From NCBI RefSeq assembly GCF_003258315.1, contig NZ_CP030032.1, positions 3,164,501-3,228,500 on the forward strand: a stretch of 64,000 bases of DNA, given 5' to 3'. Of this stretch, positions 16,143-27,817 are shown one piece after another; position 1 is the first letter of the stretch, and the number at the start of each line of letters is the position of its first letter. The notes under the pieces were generated by a model. The model saw only the letters and a list, made by a program, of their open reading frames with translations, searched no databases and was not told the DNA's origin. The stretch comes from Bradymonas sediminis (GTDB lineage: Bacteria > Myxococcota_A > Bradymonadia > Bradymonadales > Bradymonadaceae). Position numbers and translations under genes: made by a program.

Positions 16143-17312
16143 ATGCCCACCACCTACGAGATGCGCCCGGCTATCTGGGCTGATATTCGCCCCGAGCAAT
16201 GGCAAGATTGGCATTGGCAGCAGCAAAACCGCCTGCGCAGCGTGGAGGCGCTGGAGGCGGTCGTCGCCCTAAGTGACGCCGAGCGCGCGGCCTTTGCGGC
16301 GAGCAGCGAGGCGTTTCGGGTCGCGATCACGCCTCATTACGCAACATTGATGGAGGCGTCTTGCGACCCCGCGGGCCCGACCCGCTGCCCCATCCGCCTG
16401 CAGGCGCTGCCCCACCCCGGCGAGCTGGTCGAGTACGCGTTTGAGCTCGATGACCCGCTGGCCGAAGAGGCGCATATGCCGGTGCCCGGCATCACGCATC
16501 GCTACCCGGATCGGGTGCTCTTTTATGCCAGTCATAATTGCCCGATGTATTGCCGCCACTGCACCCGCAAGCGCAAAGTCTCGGACCCGACGACCGCTGC
16601 CTCGCGCACCCAGATCGCCCAGGGCCTCGATTATATTCGGCGCACAAAGACCGTGCGCGACGTGCTCGTCTCCGGCGGCGACCCGCTCACCCTAAGCGAC
16701 GCTCGCCTGGGCGAGATCCTCCACGGGCTGCGCGAGATCGAGCATGTCGAGGTGATCCGCCTGGGCACCCGCAACCCGGTGACGCTGCCGCAGCGCATCA
16801 CCCCGGAGTTCTGCGAGATGCTGCGCGGCGTGCGCCCCCTCTATCTGCACACCCACTTCAACCACCCGCGCGAGCTCGGCGAAGACGCCGCGCGCGCCCT
16901 TCGCATGCTGCTCGACGCGGGCTGCGTGCTCGGCAATCAAATGGTGCTCCTCAAGGGCGTCAACGACGACCCTGAGACCGTGCTCGAGCTCAACCGCAAG
17001 CTGCTCATCCACGGTTGTCGCCCCTATTATATGCTCCAATGCGATATGGCGCGTGGAATCACCCACTTCCGCACACCCCTGAGCACCGGGCTTCGCATCG
17101 TCGAATACCTGCGCGGACGCATCGGCGGCATGGGCATTCCTGACTTCGTGGTGGACCTGCCGGGCGGCGGCGGCAAGATTGAGTTGTCCCCCGATTATAT
17201 TATCGACCGCAAACCCTGCGAAATCGAAGGGGTTATCGGCGAGCAAATCACCTTCCAGAATTGGGCGGGCGAAACCTTCGAATTCGTCGACCTGGCCGAC
17301 TCGAGCTCATAG
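16143..17312 (+). CDS. kamA: lysine 2,3-aminomutase (radical SAM, KamA family)
   Basis: A protein of 389 residues. The radical SAM cluster motif is CPMYCRHC (Cys133, 137, 140), followed by TRKRKVSDP. The PLP-binding Lys lies in DLPGGGGKIEL near the C-terminus. Residues that select lysine in characterised enzymes are present: Asp in LQCDMARGITHFRTPLS and Asp in FVVDLPGG. This favours lysine 2,3-aminomutase over glutamate 2,3-aminomutase or EpmB. The product beta-lysine is used in lysine catabolism, as an osmolyte precursor or on EF-P. No acetyltransferase (ablB) or epm partner is adjacent, so the pathway is open. Confidence 0.9.
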   Translation: MPTTYEMRPAIWADIRPEQWQDWHWQQQNRLRSVEALEAVVALSDAERAAFAASSEAFRVAITPHYATLMEASCDPAGPTRCPIRLQALPHPGELVEYAFELDDPLAEEAHMPVPGITHRYPDRVLFYASHNCPMYCRHCTRKRKVSDPTTAASRTQIAQGLDYIRRTKTVRDVLVSGGDPLTLSDARLGEILHGLREIEHVEVIRLGTRNPVTLPQRITPEFCEMLRGVRPLYLHTHFNHPRELGEDAARALRMLLDAGCVLGNQMVLLKGVNDDPETVLELNRKLLIHGCRPYYMLQCDMARGITHFRTPLSTGLRIVEYLRGRIGGMGIPDFVVDLPGGGGKIELSPDYIIDRKPCEIEGVIGEQITFQNWAGETFEFVDLADSSS

Positions 17313-17507
17313 AATCACTCAAAAACCAGAGGGGATTATTTTATCGGTGATTTTGGAATTCACTTGTATCAAATGACGGGTTTGGTTAGAGTCTCAAAGT
17401 ATAACCCGAGTATTTATCTGTTTTCCAAAGATATTGTTTGCGGCGATTCCGTGATTGCGCATGCGCATAGATCGCACAATATCGATGTTTCTCCTGAGGA
17501 TTCGCTC

Positions 17508-18779
17508 ATGAACGACCGCCTTCATAAACTGAGTCCACGCTCATTTTTCACATTGATAATTGGCGCGCTCGCATTAAGCTTACTTAGCGTAAGCGGCTGC
17601 TCCGACGACGCAACCGAGAATAACTCCAATATTAGCGTTGCTCCGGACACCGGACACGCGGACTCGACAAGTGACTCCACTGGAGACGAAGGCGACGGGA
17701 GCGACGGGAGCGACCTGGATACCGGAAACCCAGACGCGACGCTCAATCCGGACGTCCAGCCAGACGGCTCCAGCGAGTCGGACGCCGACGCGGACACCAC
17801 GACCCCCGACGTCGACCCGGTCCCAGCATGCCCCCAGACGCCCTGCCAGGGCGAACTGATCTGCGTCGACGGACTGTGCAAAGAAGACACGCCTGCCAAT
17901 AAATGCGCGGCCGCCGAAGATATCGGCACCCTTAGCCCGGGCGCGCCGCTGACGATCAACGACACCACCGCGGGCGCCTCGGATATTCTGAGCAACAACT
18001 GCAGTGGCGGCGTCGGCAGCGAAAAGGTCTACAAATTCACGGTCGACCAGAAAAGCCGAATAAGCTTCGAGGCCGGCTGGCCGCAGCAATTCGACGCGAC
18101 CGTCTCCTTTCGCTTCGACGGCTGCGAGGCCCCGGGCGAAGAACTCTGCTTTGACGCCAATAGCAGCCTGTCGGCCAACGCCGGCGACACGGTCATCCTG
18201 GTCGTGGAGCAAACGGTGGGGCGCGGCAATGATTTTAGCCTGACCCTGAGCGCCACCCCCGAGAGCTGCTCGCCGGGCGAATCCTCCTGCAACGGCGACG
18301 TCCTCGAGGTTTGCGGCGGCAATAATAACACGCTCAGCTACGACTGCGCCGACAGTTGCAACGCCGGCCAATGTGACGGCTCGGTATGCGCTAACGCCAT
18401 CGCGGTGTCGGCCTCGGCGAGCTTCTCGGGCGACCTGGCTGCCTACCCCGCGAATCTGAATTTCGAGTCCAACGCTAGCTGCACCGTCGAAGGCACCCCG
18501 CTGCCGACCCCCGGGCCCGAGGTCATCTTCAAGCTCGAAAGCCTTAACGCGGGTCAGGTTGTCTCGGTCGCCGCGGGCAGCAATCGCGCAATGTTTTTCA
18601 TGACCGACTGCCAGGCCGCCCCGACCTGCGAGGCCGCGATGACCGGCTCGGGAAGCGCCGGAACCGCCGAATGGACGGTCCCCTCAGGGTATACAAACCA
18701 GGACGTTTATCTGGTTATCGACCGACGCACTCAAAGCAGCGGCGATTTCACCTACGCGATCGATATTAGTTCGCCGTGA
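17508..18779 (+). CDS. Asp-rich lipoprotein with two PPC-like beta domains and a Cys module (paralogue 1)
   Basis: A protein of 423 residues from the ATG at 17508, after CCTGAGGA; an in-frame ATG 48 codons upstream has no such support. The lipobox is VSGC (Cys31). A linker of about 90 residues is rich in Asp, Ser, Gly and Thr. Next come a PPC-like beta-sandwich (EKVYKFTVDQKSRISFEAGW), a Cys module (spacing C-x6-C-x7-C-x9-C-x3-C-x4-C) and a second beta domain ending near VPSGYTNQDVYLVIDRR. The 20957-22114 and 22193-23416 products have the same order of parts. A vWA gene follows 79 bp downstream. Probably outer-membrane anchored; function unknown. Confidence 0.85.
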   Translation: MNDRLHKLSPRSFFTLIIGALALSLLSVSGCSDDATENNSNISVAPDTGHADSTSDSTGDEGDGSDGSDLDTGNPDATLNPDVQPDGSSESDADADTTTPDVDPVPACPQTPCQGELICVDGLCKEDTPANKCAAAEDIGTLSPGAPLTINDTTAGASDILSNNCSGGVGSEKVYKFTVDQKSRISFEAGWPQQFDATVSFRFDGCEAPGEELCFDANSSLSANAGDTVILVVEQTVGRGNDFSLTLSATPESCSPGESSCNGDVLEVCGGNNNTLSYDCADSCNAGQCDGSVCANAIAVSASASFSGDLAAYPANLNFESNASCTVEGTPLPTPGPEVIFKLESLNAGQVVSVAAGSNRAMFFMTDCQAAPTCEAAMTGSGSAGTAEWTVPSGYTNQDVYLVIDRRTQSSGDFTYAIDISSP

Positions 18780-18858
18780 TCCCAGCGAGTAGCGACGCCT
18801 GTAGGATCAACGCGTTAAGCCAAGCACATGGGCGACTTCGCCCGTCTGGAGAAATATT

Positions 18859-20676
<1,818 letters not shown>

Positions 20677-20731
20677 TGCCAACCAGGCTTCGTGCTCGCA
20701 GGCAATAGCAATCACCGCGAACCCACCGCAT

Positions 20732-20771
20732 AAAAAAGGGCCATGACTCCCCGGAGTCATGGCCCTTTTTT
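20732..20771. terminator. strong hairpin terminator after first vWA module
   Basis: A near-perfect stem of 18 bp (A-rich arm, GGGCCATGACTCC, then its complement) ends in six T. It separates the first lipoprotein-vWA module from the second module. Confidence 0.92.
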
Positions 20772-20956
20772 CGCTCTGTCGGCCGCGTGACAGCCCGACC
20801 GACCATTGTTAAATCTGCCCCCCATCCCACGCCGCACCACCAAAATAAACGCTAAATCAATTGCATCACCAATGACTAGGTGGTAGTTTTGGGGGTGACC
20901 GCCGAGCAATCATGCTCCAAGAAATTGACCTGAGTCGCCGCACTTAAAGATAATCT

Positions 20957-22114
20957 ATGATGTACCAATCAAAAACACTGCGTTTATTCGTAGCAATCGC
21001 AGCCTGCGCCGCTCTGGCGGGCGCATGCGGCGATGATGACGCCCCCAACGGCACGATCACGCCGGGCAATAATTCCGCCCCCGATGCGAGCGATGACGCC
21101 AGCGCCGACGCCGATGCGGGCGATGACGGCGACGCCACAAGCGATCCTGATGCCGCCGATCCTGATACGACGAGTCCGGATGTTGAGGAGCCTGATACAA
21201 CGCCAGAAGATCCCAAAGCCGAGCTCTGCGACGCGCCCTATCTTGGCACCCTCGCGCCGAACCAATCGACCTCAACAGTCGGTGACTTAGCGAGCGCCGA
21301 GAACAACTTCGCCCTCTCCTGCGCGCCGGGCATCTCCCGTGAGCTGGTCTACCGCTTTGCGGTTGAACAGCCGTCCCGAGTAAGGGTCCGGGCGCTTTCC
21401 GAGACGATCGGGAATTGGAACCTGCAGATCAACACGGGGACCTGCGAAGCGTCCGCCCGACTCGCCTGTTTCGGCTCGGGAAATCAGACCTTCTTTGCTG
21501 AACCGGGCATCGAGTACCACCTACTACTTGAACCCACCAATCGCGCAAGCACCGGCGAGGTGCAGGTCAGCATTGATACCGAGGCGTTTGCATGTTTCCC
21601 CGCCAAATCGGCGACCTGCAACGGCGATGAAATCGAGCGCTGCGACGTCGACTACACCATGAGCAGTTCGACCTGCCCGGCGGGATGCAGCGACGACGCC
21701 TGCAACGGCGACCTTTGTGAGAACGCCATCGAGATGGACCCCAGCGGCACCATGCGCCTTGAGGGAAGTTTGGCCGGTCTCACCAACGCCTACAACTTCG
21801 CCGGGCGCACGGAGTGCTTTGACTCCGGCGAGCCCCTGCCCACCCGGGGCAAAGATATCGTGGTCGCCCTCAACGGGCTGCGCGCTGGACAAACCGTCAA
21901 CGTCGACACCTCCCAGGATATCGGCGACACCAACGACAACGCCATCTTCATCGTAAATGGCTGCGACTCCACGCCGACCTGCCTGGCGGGTGGTGACACC
22001 TTCGATGAAAAGCTCAACTGGCAGGTTCCCGCTGACGGTGACTATCTGCTGATTATCGACCTTATCAGCAACACGAGCGATACCTTTACCTATCAAATAA
22101 CTGTCGACGAATAG
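20957..22114 (+). CDS. Asp-rich lipoprotein with PPC-like domains and Cys module (paralogue 2)
   Basis: A protein of 385 residues. The lipobox is AGAC after a hydrophobic signal. An Asp/Ala-rich linker (DASDDASADADAGDDGDA) follows, then a beta domain with RELVYRFAVEQPSRVRVRAL, a Cys module (ATCNGDEIERC to CSDDACNGDLC) and a second beta domain ending DGDYLLIIDLISNTSD. The same plan as paralogue 1, with about a third identity by eye in the folded parts. It opens the second module and is 78 bp from paralogue 3. An ATG one codon downstream is an equal start candidate. Confidence 0.85.
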   Translation: MMYQSKTLRLFVAIAACAALAGACGDDDAPNGTITPGNNSAPDASDDASADADAGDDGDATSDPDAADPDTTSPDVEEPDTTPEDPKAELCDAPYLGTLAPNQSTSTVGDLASAENNFALSCAPGISRELVYRFAVEQPSRVRVRALSETIGNWNLQINTGTCEASARLACFGSGNQTFFAEPGIEYHLLLEPTNRASTGEVQVSIDTEAFACFPAKSATCNGDEIERCDVDYTMSSSTCPAGCSDDACNGDLCENAIEMDPSGTMRLEGSLAGLTNAYNFAGRTECFDSGEPLPTRGKDIVVALNGLRAGQTVNVDTSQDIGDTNDNAIFIVNGCDSTPTCLAGGDTFDEKLNWQVPADGDYLLIIDLISNTSDTFTYQITVDE

Positions 22115-22192
22115 ATTTCAATTACGGCGCAAGCCACCTTTTTTATCACCCAATTCGCCGGAAATTGAATCCACCGGGAAGCGAGTCAGACT

Positions 22193-23416
22193 ATGACATG
22201 GCGACTATCTACTTTATTAATCGCACTACTATTAAGCGCGCCCCTGGCCTGCGACGATAAGAATGAGGCGCCCAATAACAAGCCCATCCCCGGCGCAGAC
22301 GCCGGACGCGATGTGAAGGACGCGCCAGACGCCACGGACACTCCGGACACCAAAGACGACCCGGACGCGAGCCCCGGCGACACAAAAGATGAGGGTGATA
22401 CCAAGCCGGATCTCGACGCGGGTAATCCCGACGACGCCGACACCGCCCCCTTCGAGCCCGACGGCGCCTCTGGCGACGCCGGCTTTACGCCGTTTGACAC
22501 CAGCCGCCCCGACACCTCGGGCCCCGGCGTCAGCGGCAGCTGCGATGATATCGAGGACCTCGGCGAGTTGGACTTCGGCGTAGATATTGTCTCGTTTGTG
22601 TATAATGCGGACAATGATGGCGTGCGCACCTCTTGTCGCGACTTTAGTGCCCCAACCACGCCCGACAAGATCTTCAAATTCACGGTTAAGGAGCGCTCCG
22701 TATTGGCGTTGCAGGGCAACTCCAACCTGACGTTCGAATTGCGCACCGACCCTTGCGGCGATGAAGCCAGCGTCCTGACCTGCAATCCGAACGGCAGAAT
22801 TCGAGGTCAAAACATTCGGTCAAATACTCCCGTTTACCTTATCGTCGAATTTGACGGGACAATTGACGACAGCGAAATGAACTTCCAGATGAGCGTATCA
22901 TCGCCATTCGCAGATTGTCAGCCCGGTCAGTCTGAGTGCATTTCCGCAAGCGAAGTTAAGATCTGCAACACGGTTGGCACCTATGAAACGCAGACCTGCC
23001 CGACCTCGTGCAGCTCCGAGGCATGCATGGGAGACTCCTGTGCAAATCCGATTCCCGTGACCAACGGCAGCGCATCGCTGGCTGGGCCACTTACCGCCTT
23101 CGGCAATAAAATGAGCACTCATACCTGCGGTACTGGCCCAATAGGTCAGGCGAATTCGGGTCAGGAAGTCGTCTTTATCGCCGAAAACCTGCAGCCAAAT
23201 CAGACAATTACAGTCGATACCAATGCCGACTCGGTCGCGAACACTATCATCATCCAACGCGATATCTGCGGCCAGAATGCAGCGTGTGAATACAGCGGAA
23301 TAAGCGGCGAAGAGTCTGTTACCTATCAAGTAACACAAGCGGGTAATTACTATATTATCATTGACTCCAATGATCCGGTGACTGACAGCGCAAACTATAA
23401 CGTGAACATCAATTAG
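22193..23416 (+). CDS. Asp-rich lipoprotein with PPC-like domains and Cys module (paralogue 3)
   Basis: A protein of 407 residues. The lipobox is PLAC. An Asp/Thr/Pro-rich linker of about 80 residues follows, then the beta domain (DKIFKFTVKERSVLALQGNS), the Cys module (CQPGQSECISASEVKIC to CSSEACMGDSC) and the second beta domain ending QAGNYYIIIDSNDPVTDSA. From about 22,600 on, codon use is clearly less GC-rich than in paralogues 1 and 2, and this continues into the next gene. The vWA gene starts 8 bp after its stop, so the two are co-translated. Confidence 0.85.
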   Translation: MTWRLSTLLIALLLSAPLACDDKNEAPNNKPIPGADAGRDVKDAPDATDTPDTKDDPDASPGDTKDEGDTKPDLDAGNPDDADTAPFEPDGASGDAGFTPFDTSRPDTSGPGVSGSCDDIEDLGELDFGVDIVSFVYNADNDGVRTSCRDFSAPTTPDKIFKFTVKERSVLALQGNSNLTFELRTDPCGDEASVLTCNPNGRIRGQNIRSNTPVYLIVEFDGTIDDSEMNFQMSVSSPFADCQPGQSECISASEVKICNTVGTYETQTCPTSCSSEACMGDSCANPIPVTNGSASLAGPLTAFGNKMSTHTCGTGPIGQANSGQEVVFIAENLQPNQTITVDTNADSVANTIIIQRDICGQNAACEYSGISGEESVTYQVTQAGNYYIIIDSNDPVTDSANYNVNIN

Positions 23417-23424
23417 GGATAACA

Positions 23425-26400
23425 ATGTTAAAAGCTACAACACCTAAATCGATGAAGAGAAACACGTTCTTTTTACTAAGTGCGCTCATCGTGGCCATTG
23501 GTCTTGTTCCCCAGACATCTTGGGCCTGGGAGTTTGATACCTGTTCCTCGAAACTATCGAGCAAGGTCGATCTTAGCGTTCCTCAGGCGATGATCATGTT
23601 AGATCGTTCTGGTTCAATGACGACGGAAATCGAAAGTCATCCATCCCGATCCTATGAAGGTTGGTGGATATCTGGTGGTGATTATTGGACGAATAACTCT
23701 CGAACCGATTTCACCTCAGACGCGGCAGCGCGCTGGGCAGATCCCTATCCGGGTTCGGTGAATAATAACTCGGTCCGTGTTACCGATTTTATTCACGAAC
23801 TCCAAGCAGAGCCGTCTTGGGGTTATGGTCGATACTGGAATAATGCCGGCTGGCTGTACACACGCGGGACATGGTTTGAGGTGTCAGGCTCGCTGTGGAA
23901 TATCTCGCTGAGGGAATTGCGGACTACCTTGGCCGGGTACGACACACCGACAGGTCCTCGCATAAAATTTGGCATCGGAACCTTTAGCACTTCATATAAC
24001 CACAATGTGTCTGCACCATCATCAAATTGGGCGCGCATCTGGTCCGAAGCTTCAGGGTATACCGACGCGGCATCCATGATGGCCTTCTTCGAACATCCCC
24101 AACAAGGTGGCCCATATGGTGCGACCCCGACCGCCGCGGCTATTCGTGCCATGAAGGACAGCCCAACAGTCTCCAACCAGAATACCTCCAATGCTGGCAT
24201 TCTTATCACCGATGGGTATCCAAACTATTCAGATACTTCCGGTGTCAATGCCTATGACGATGCAGTAAACGCCGCTTGCGAGCATCGGGCTATCGCCCCA
24301 ATGTACGTGATGGGTTTCAGTGGCGGTGCCGATGTTGGATTTAACAACCTACTGGCCGCCGCAGGTGGAACCGGCAGTTGTGTCAATAATAAAGGCAATG
24401 CCGTTGACCCTTGCAGCATGAATGCGAGCGACGCTCGCAGCAATCTGACTTGCACCGGCGCCTACCAGGCCGATGATGGCGCCGCGTTCCAGAGCGCCCT
24501 CGACTCCATCACAAGCCAGATCGCGTGCACCTACCCGCTCGACATCCTCAACACGCCCGACGGAAAGGCGCCCGCCGACCCGGCCGGAACGCGCGTATTT
24601 TTGGGTCAATGCATCCCAGGCCCCGGCACCCATAAAGCGGAGGGCGCTGATTTTGACGCGTCTCGCTCAAGCGGCAGTGCTTATACCACCGCCAGCGCTC
24701 AACTGGGCCTCGCGTGCAGCGGGACTTGTGGCGCGGTCAACAGTCGCGGAGGCCAGCTAACCTACGACCTTGAGACCACACCCTCCGAGGAGAATATCGT
24801 CCGCGTGCGCCTGGCAGACTACCTACATAATTGCCGCGACACGATTGATATCGAGGTCTACGCAGACAACGCATTGATCGGCAGCTGGAGCGGCTCGGGC
24901 ATCAATAACTGGACCGTCGTGGAATTCCCGTTTACTCCCAGCTACGATCGAACATGGATCACCGTCGTTCAAAAGAATGACGCGTGGTGCAATGGCGGGA
25001 ACAACTGCAGCGCCGCGTGCAACCCCCTCTCAGGCGACCTCAACCTCTATGTTGATTGGGTAAAGGTTGTTGATCCCAAAGCGGGCTGCGAAGAAACCGG
25101 CGCGATCTCCTATATCGACCCGACAAATACGACGGGCAGCGGCTGGACCTACACCGAGGACCGCACCCAGGTTCGCCTGGTCGGCAACGCATGCACCCAG
25201 GTTCAGAATCGCCAGCACGACGAAGTTGTCACCCAGGTCGCCTGCCCATGCGAATTCATCCCCGGTGGAGCGTGCAACAGTGCTCCTGGCGCAGCATGCC
25301 CCGTTGGCACCTGGGAATGCACCAACGAATGGGAAGATATCTGCGTCCCCGAGACCTTCTGCGACGACGACAGCGTCTGCGCACCGCTCACCCAGCACGA
25401 CACCCGTATCGGCCAACCCAACGTCCAGATGGTCGTCGATAACTCGGGTTCCATGCGCGGCTGGAAACATTCGACCGCCCGGGGCGTCCTCGGAGACCTC
25501 GCTGATTGGAGCCACCAAGGTTATGGCTGTGATGCCGACGGTACGAATTGCGACAAGTTACGCCTCGGACTTCATTTCTGGGCGAACGGCAAGAATACAG
25601 AAATCAGCGCAGATGAGGACACCCTTAAATCACACGTCCACGCAGCTTTCGATAGAAATGATCCACCCTCGGGAGGCACTTCCTTCCATATAGCAACCGA
25701 ACTCTTGCGTGATGAGAATAAACTGACCGACGCCACTTCCCCAAATATCGGGATCATGGTCACCGACGGTGCCCCCAACTGGGGATCGACTCTTAAGAAT
25801 AGCCTAAAAATCGCTTGTCAGATTCGAAAACGTAGCCCCGCGCCTATCGCCACCTATGTGCTCGGCTTCGGCAGCGGCAACGCCGAGAATGTGAACTCAC
25901 TGGTCGCCGCCGCCGGCGGCACCGGACAGTGCTGTCTTGGAAATGGCTGCTCGATGAACGATCCGGCGACCGCGCTCGACCCCTGCGATTATGCCGACAA
26001 CGATTCGGACATCGAAGACCTCGCTTCGGCGGTCCGCAGCGGCAACAACTTTAATGGGCAGAAAGTCGATTGTGAGGGCAATATCCCGGCAGCCGACGGT
26101 GCCGCGCTCAAGGCCCGCCTGCTCGAGCTCTTTGAGAACCTGCAATGCACTTTCCCGCTGACGCTTCTGCCCGACACGCAGTCTGCCTCGGCGAATCCGC
26201 TGGGTACGCGCGTGGGCATTTATCTGCCGGCAGCCGGCGACGTGGTCGCCGTGCCGCATGTCGACAACGCCGCCGCTCAGGCCGAATTTGTCGACCAACT
26301 CACGGCGAAGGGTGTCGCGAATGCATCGTCGTTCTCCGACCAGGGCTGGAAATACTCAAACGCGGGGCGTACCTCCATCGACTTGAGCCCCAAACTCTGC

Positions 26401-27078
26401 GACGAGATTCAGGATCAAACCATTACCCGCGTCGACACCCAGGTCTGCGAAGCATGTGAGCTGACCGGCCAGGCATGTGAAGTTCCCTGCGTAGCGGGAG
26501 ACGCCAATTGCGACGTTGAAAATGGCGTCCTCTACGGCCGCTGCCGTGTTGGCGAGTATATCTGCGTCGAAGGTGTCGACGTGTGTGCACAAACCCGCAA
26601 CCCGATGCCAGAGATCTGCAACGGCGTTGACGACAGCTGCGACGGCTTCGTCGACAACCTCTCGGATAACTCTAGAGATTGGAGCGACCCGGAGTGGAGC
26701 CTCCAGAGCAACTTCGGCGGCGAGTACGGAGCGCTCGCCTGTCACGGGCTTAATATCTGTGGCTGCGAAGGTGGCAATCCCGACCCGATGAACGGTTTCG
26801 ACGGTCCGGACGAATTCTTCGAGCACTTGGACGGTCAGAAGACCATTCAGGATGACTCAAGCGCCAACTGCTACTGCGGCACCGGCCTCACCCCCAGCTT
26901 CTCCGACAGCGCCGCCGCTGCCAACGAGCAGACCTCGTCGCCGAGCGCCCCGCACACCGATGACTCGGCTTGCTCCATCAGCGGCACCTCGGACAGCAGC
27001 CCGCTGGACGCCTGGTGGCTCTTCGGGGTCTTCGGACTCTTCGGCGCGAGCCGCGCGAAGCGACGTTATCTAAATTGA
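23425..27078 (+). CDS. large surface protein with two vWA domains, MopE-like motif and C-terminal TM-Arg sorting-type tail
   Basis: A protein of 1217 residues. Signal peptide to about 35 (TSWAW). The first vWA begins at D60-RSGS and contains an aromatic insertion, then GATPT and LITDGYPN. A central beta region (about 400-640) follows. The second vWA has VVDNSGSM near 671, GGTSF near 749 and MVTDGAPN near 776. A 'CNGVDDSCDG' motif is near 1061. The last 30 residues are a Trp/Phe/Gly-rich hydrophobic helix followed by RAKRR, in the style of MYXO-CTERM and GlyGly-CTERM tails, implying transient membrane anchoring before surface display. AGGGATAAC precedes the start. Confidence 0.88.
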   Translation: MLKATTPKSMKRNTFFLLSALIVAIGLVPQTSWAWEFDTCSSKLSSKVDLSVPQAMIMLDRSGSMTTEIESHPSRSYEGWWISGGDYWTNNSRTDFTSDAAARWADPYPGSVNNNSVRVTDFIHELQAEPSWGYGRYWNNAGWLYTRGTWFEVSGSLWNISLRELRTTLAGYDTPTGPRIKFGIGTFSTSYNHNVSAPSSNWARIWSEASGYTDAASMMAFFEHPQQGGPYGATPTAAAIRAMKDSPTVSNQNTSNAGILITDGYPNYSDTSGVNAYDDAVNAACEHRAIAPMYVMGFSGGADVGFNNLLAAAGGTGSCVNNKGNAVDPCSMNASDARSNLTCTGAYQADDGAAFQSALDSITSQIACTYPLDILNTPDGKAPADPAGTRVFLGQCIPGPGTHKAEGADFDASRSSGSAYTTASAQLGLACSGTCGAVNSRGGQLTYDLETTPSEENIVRVRLADYLHNCRDTIDIEVYADNALIGSWSGSGINNWTVVEFPFTPSYDRTWITVVQKNDAWCNGGNNCSAACNPLSGDLNLYVDWVKVVDPKAGCEETGAISYIDPTNTTGSGWTYTEDRTQVRLVGNACTQVQNRQHDEVVTQVACPCEFIPGGACNSAPGAACPVGTWECTNEWEDICVPETFCDDDSVCAPLTQHDTRIGQPNVQMVVDNSGSMRGWKHSTARGVLGDLADWSHQGYGCDADGTNCDKLRLGLHFWANGKNTEISADEDTLKSHVHAAFDRNDPPSGGTSFHIATELLRDENKLTDATSPNIGIMVTDGAPNWGSTLKNSLKIACQIRKRSPAPIATYVLGFGSGNAENVNSLVAAAGGTGQCCLGNGCSMNDPATALDPCDYADNDSDIEDLASAVRSGNNFNGQKVDCEGNIPAADGAALKARLLELFENLQCTFPLTLLPDTQSASANPLGTRVGIYLPAAGDVVAVPHVDNAAAQAEFVDQLTAKGVANASSFSDQGWKYSNAGRTSIDLSPKLCDEIQDQTITRVDTQVCEACELTGQACEVPCVAGDANCDVENGVLYGRCRVGEYICVEGVDVCAQTRNPMPEICNGVDDSCDGFVDNLSDNSRDWSDPEWSLQSNFGGEYGALACHGLNICGCEGGNPDPMNGFDGPDEFFEHLDGQKTIQDDSSANCYCGTGLTPSFSDSAAAANEQTSSPSAPHTDDSACSISGTSDSSPLDAWWLFGVFGLFGASRAKRRYLN

Positions 27079-27108
27079 TGACGCGCGCTCAGGGCGCACG
27101 CTGAACCC

Positions 27109-27144
27109 AGCCGGGCCGGTCTTTTGACCGGCCCGGCTTTTTTT
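27109..27144 (+). terminator. hairpin terminator after the double-vWA gene
   Basis: A GC-rich stem GCCGGGCCGGTC with its exact complement, a TTTT loop and a seven-T tail. It closes the second lipoprotein-vWA module. Confidence 0.92.
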
Positions 27145-27247
27145 GTTGGCATTTCCAGATTTGCTGGCATTCTTGGCGCGCCTGTGGCCCCGCGGCGCCG
27201 GAGTCGCTATGGTGCCCAATTCGCCCACCCGGGAAGTGGAGTTTCTT

Positions 27248-27736
27248 GTGCAAAATCAACGATTTCGAATCGACCGCCTCACCGCCGCGTTCACCCTGTC
27301 CTGCGCCCTGCTCTGGCTGGCCGGCTGCGGCGCGACCTACGACACCTCGCGCATCCGCGACCCGCACGGTGACCTCATCACCAACCGCACGGCCAAAGGG
27401 CCCGACGGCAAAAAACACGCGCTCAGCGGGAAAGCGAGCTGGTATGGGGAGCGATTCCAGGGGCGCCCGACCGCCTCGGGCGAACCGTTTGACATGTACC
27501 GATTCACCGCGGCCCACAAAACCCTGCCCTTCCACACCATCGTGCGGGTGATTGAGCCCGGGTCAAATCGCTCGGTGGTCGTGCGCATCAATGACCGCGG
27601 CCCGTTTAGCCCGGGGCGCATCATCGACCTGTCCTACGGCGCGGCGGTCGACATCGGCCTGGTCGGCCCGGGCGTCTTTCCGGTAGAGCTCGACATCCTG
27701 CAATGGGGCGACGGCTCGCGGGTACGCTCAAAATAA
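27248..27736 (+). CDS. rlpA: RlpA-family septal-ring lytic transglycosylase-like lipoprotein
   Basis: 162 residues from a GTG at 27248, chosen because GTGGAG sits just before it and it puts a normal signal (TLSCALLWLAGC) at the N-terminus; the upstream ATG at 27143 lies inside the terminator region. The double-psi beta-barrel has GKASWYGERFQGRPTASGE (with the catalytic-type Asp/Glu region), LPFHTIVRVI and VRINDRGPF, then RIIDLSYGAA. RlpA binds or cleaves denuded peptidoglycan. No SPOR domain is present, so septal targeting would differ from E. coli RlpA. Confidence 0.9.
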   Translation: MQNQRFRIDRLTAAFTLSCALLWLAGCGATYDTSRIRDPHGDLITNRTAKGPDGKKHALSGKASWYGERFQGRPTASGEPFDMYRFTAAHKTLPFHTIVRVIEPGSNRSVVVRINDRGPFSPGRIIDLSYGAAVDIGLVGPGVFPVELDILQWGDGSRVRSK

Positions 27737-27756
27737 GCGTGCGCCCACGCCGCCAA

Positions 27757-27792
27757 AACGCCCGCGCATCCAATGGACGCGCGGGCGTTATT
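27757..27792. terminator. bidirectional hairpin between rlpA and the L-domain lipoprotein gene
   Basis: The stem AACGCCCGCGC with its complement and a short ATCCAATGG loop ends in ATTTA. It lies between convergent genes. Confidence 0.7.
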
Positions 27793-27817
27793 TAGTTCAG
27801 CGCCAGCGGCGCGTTAG

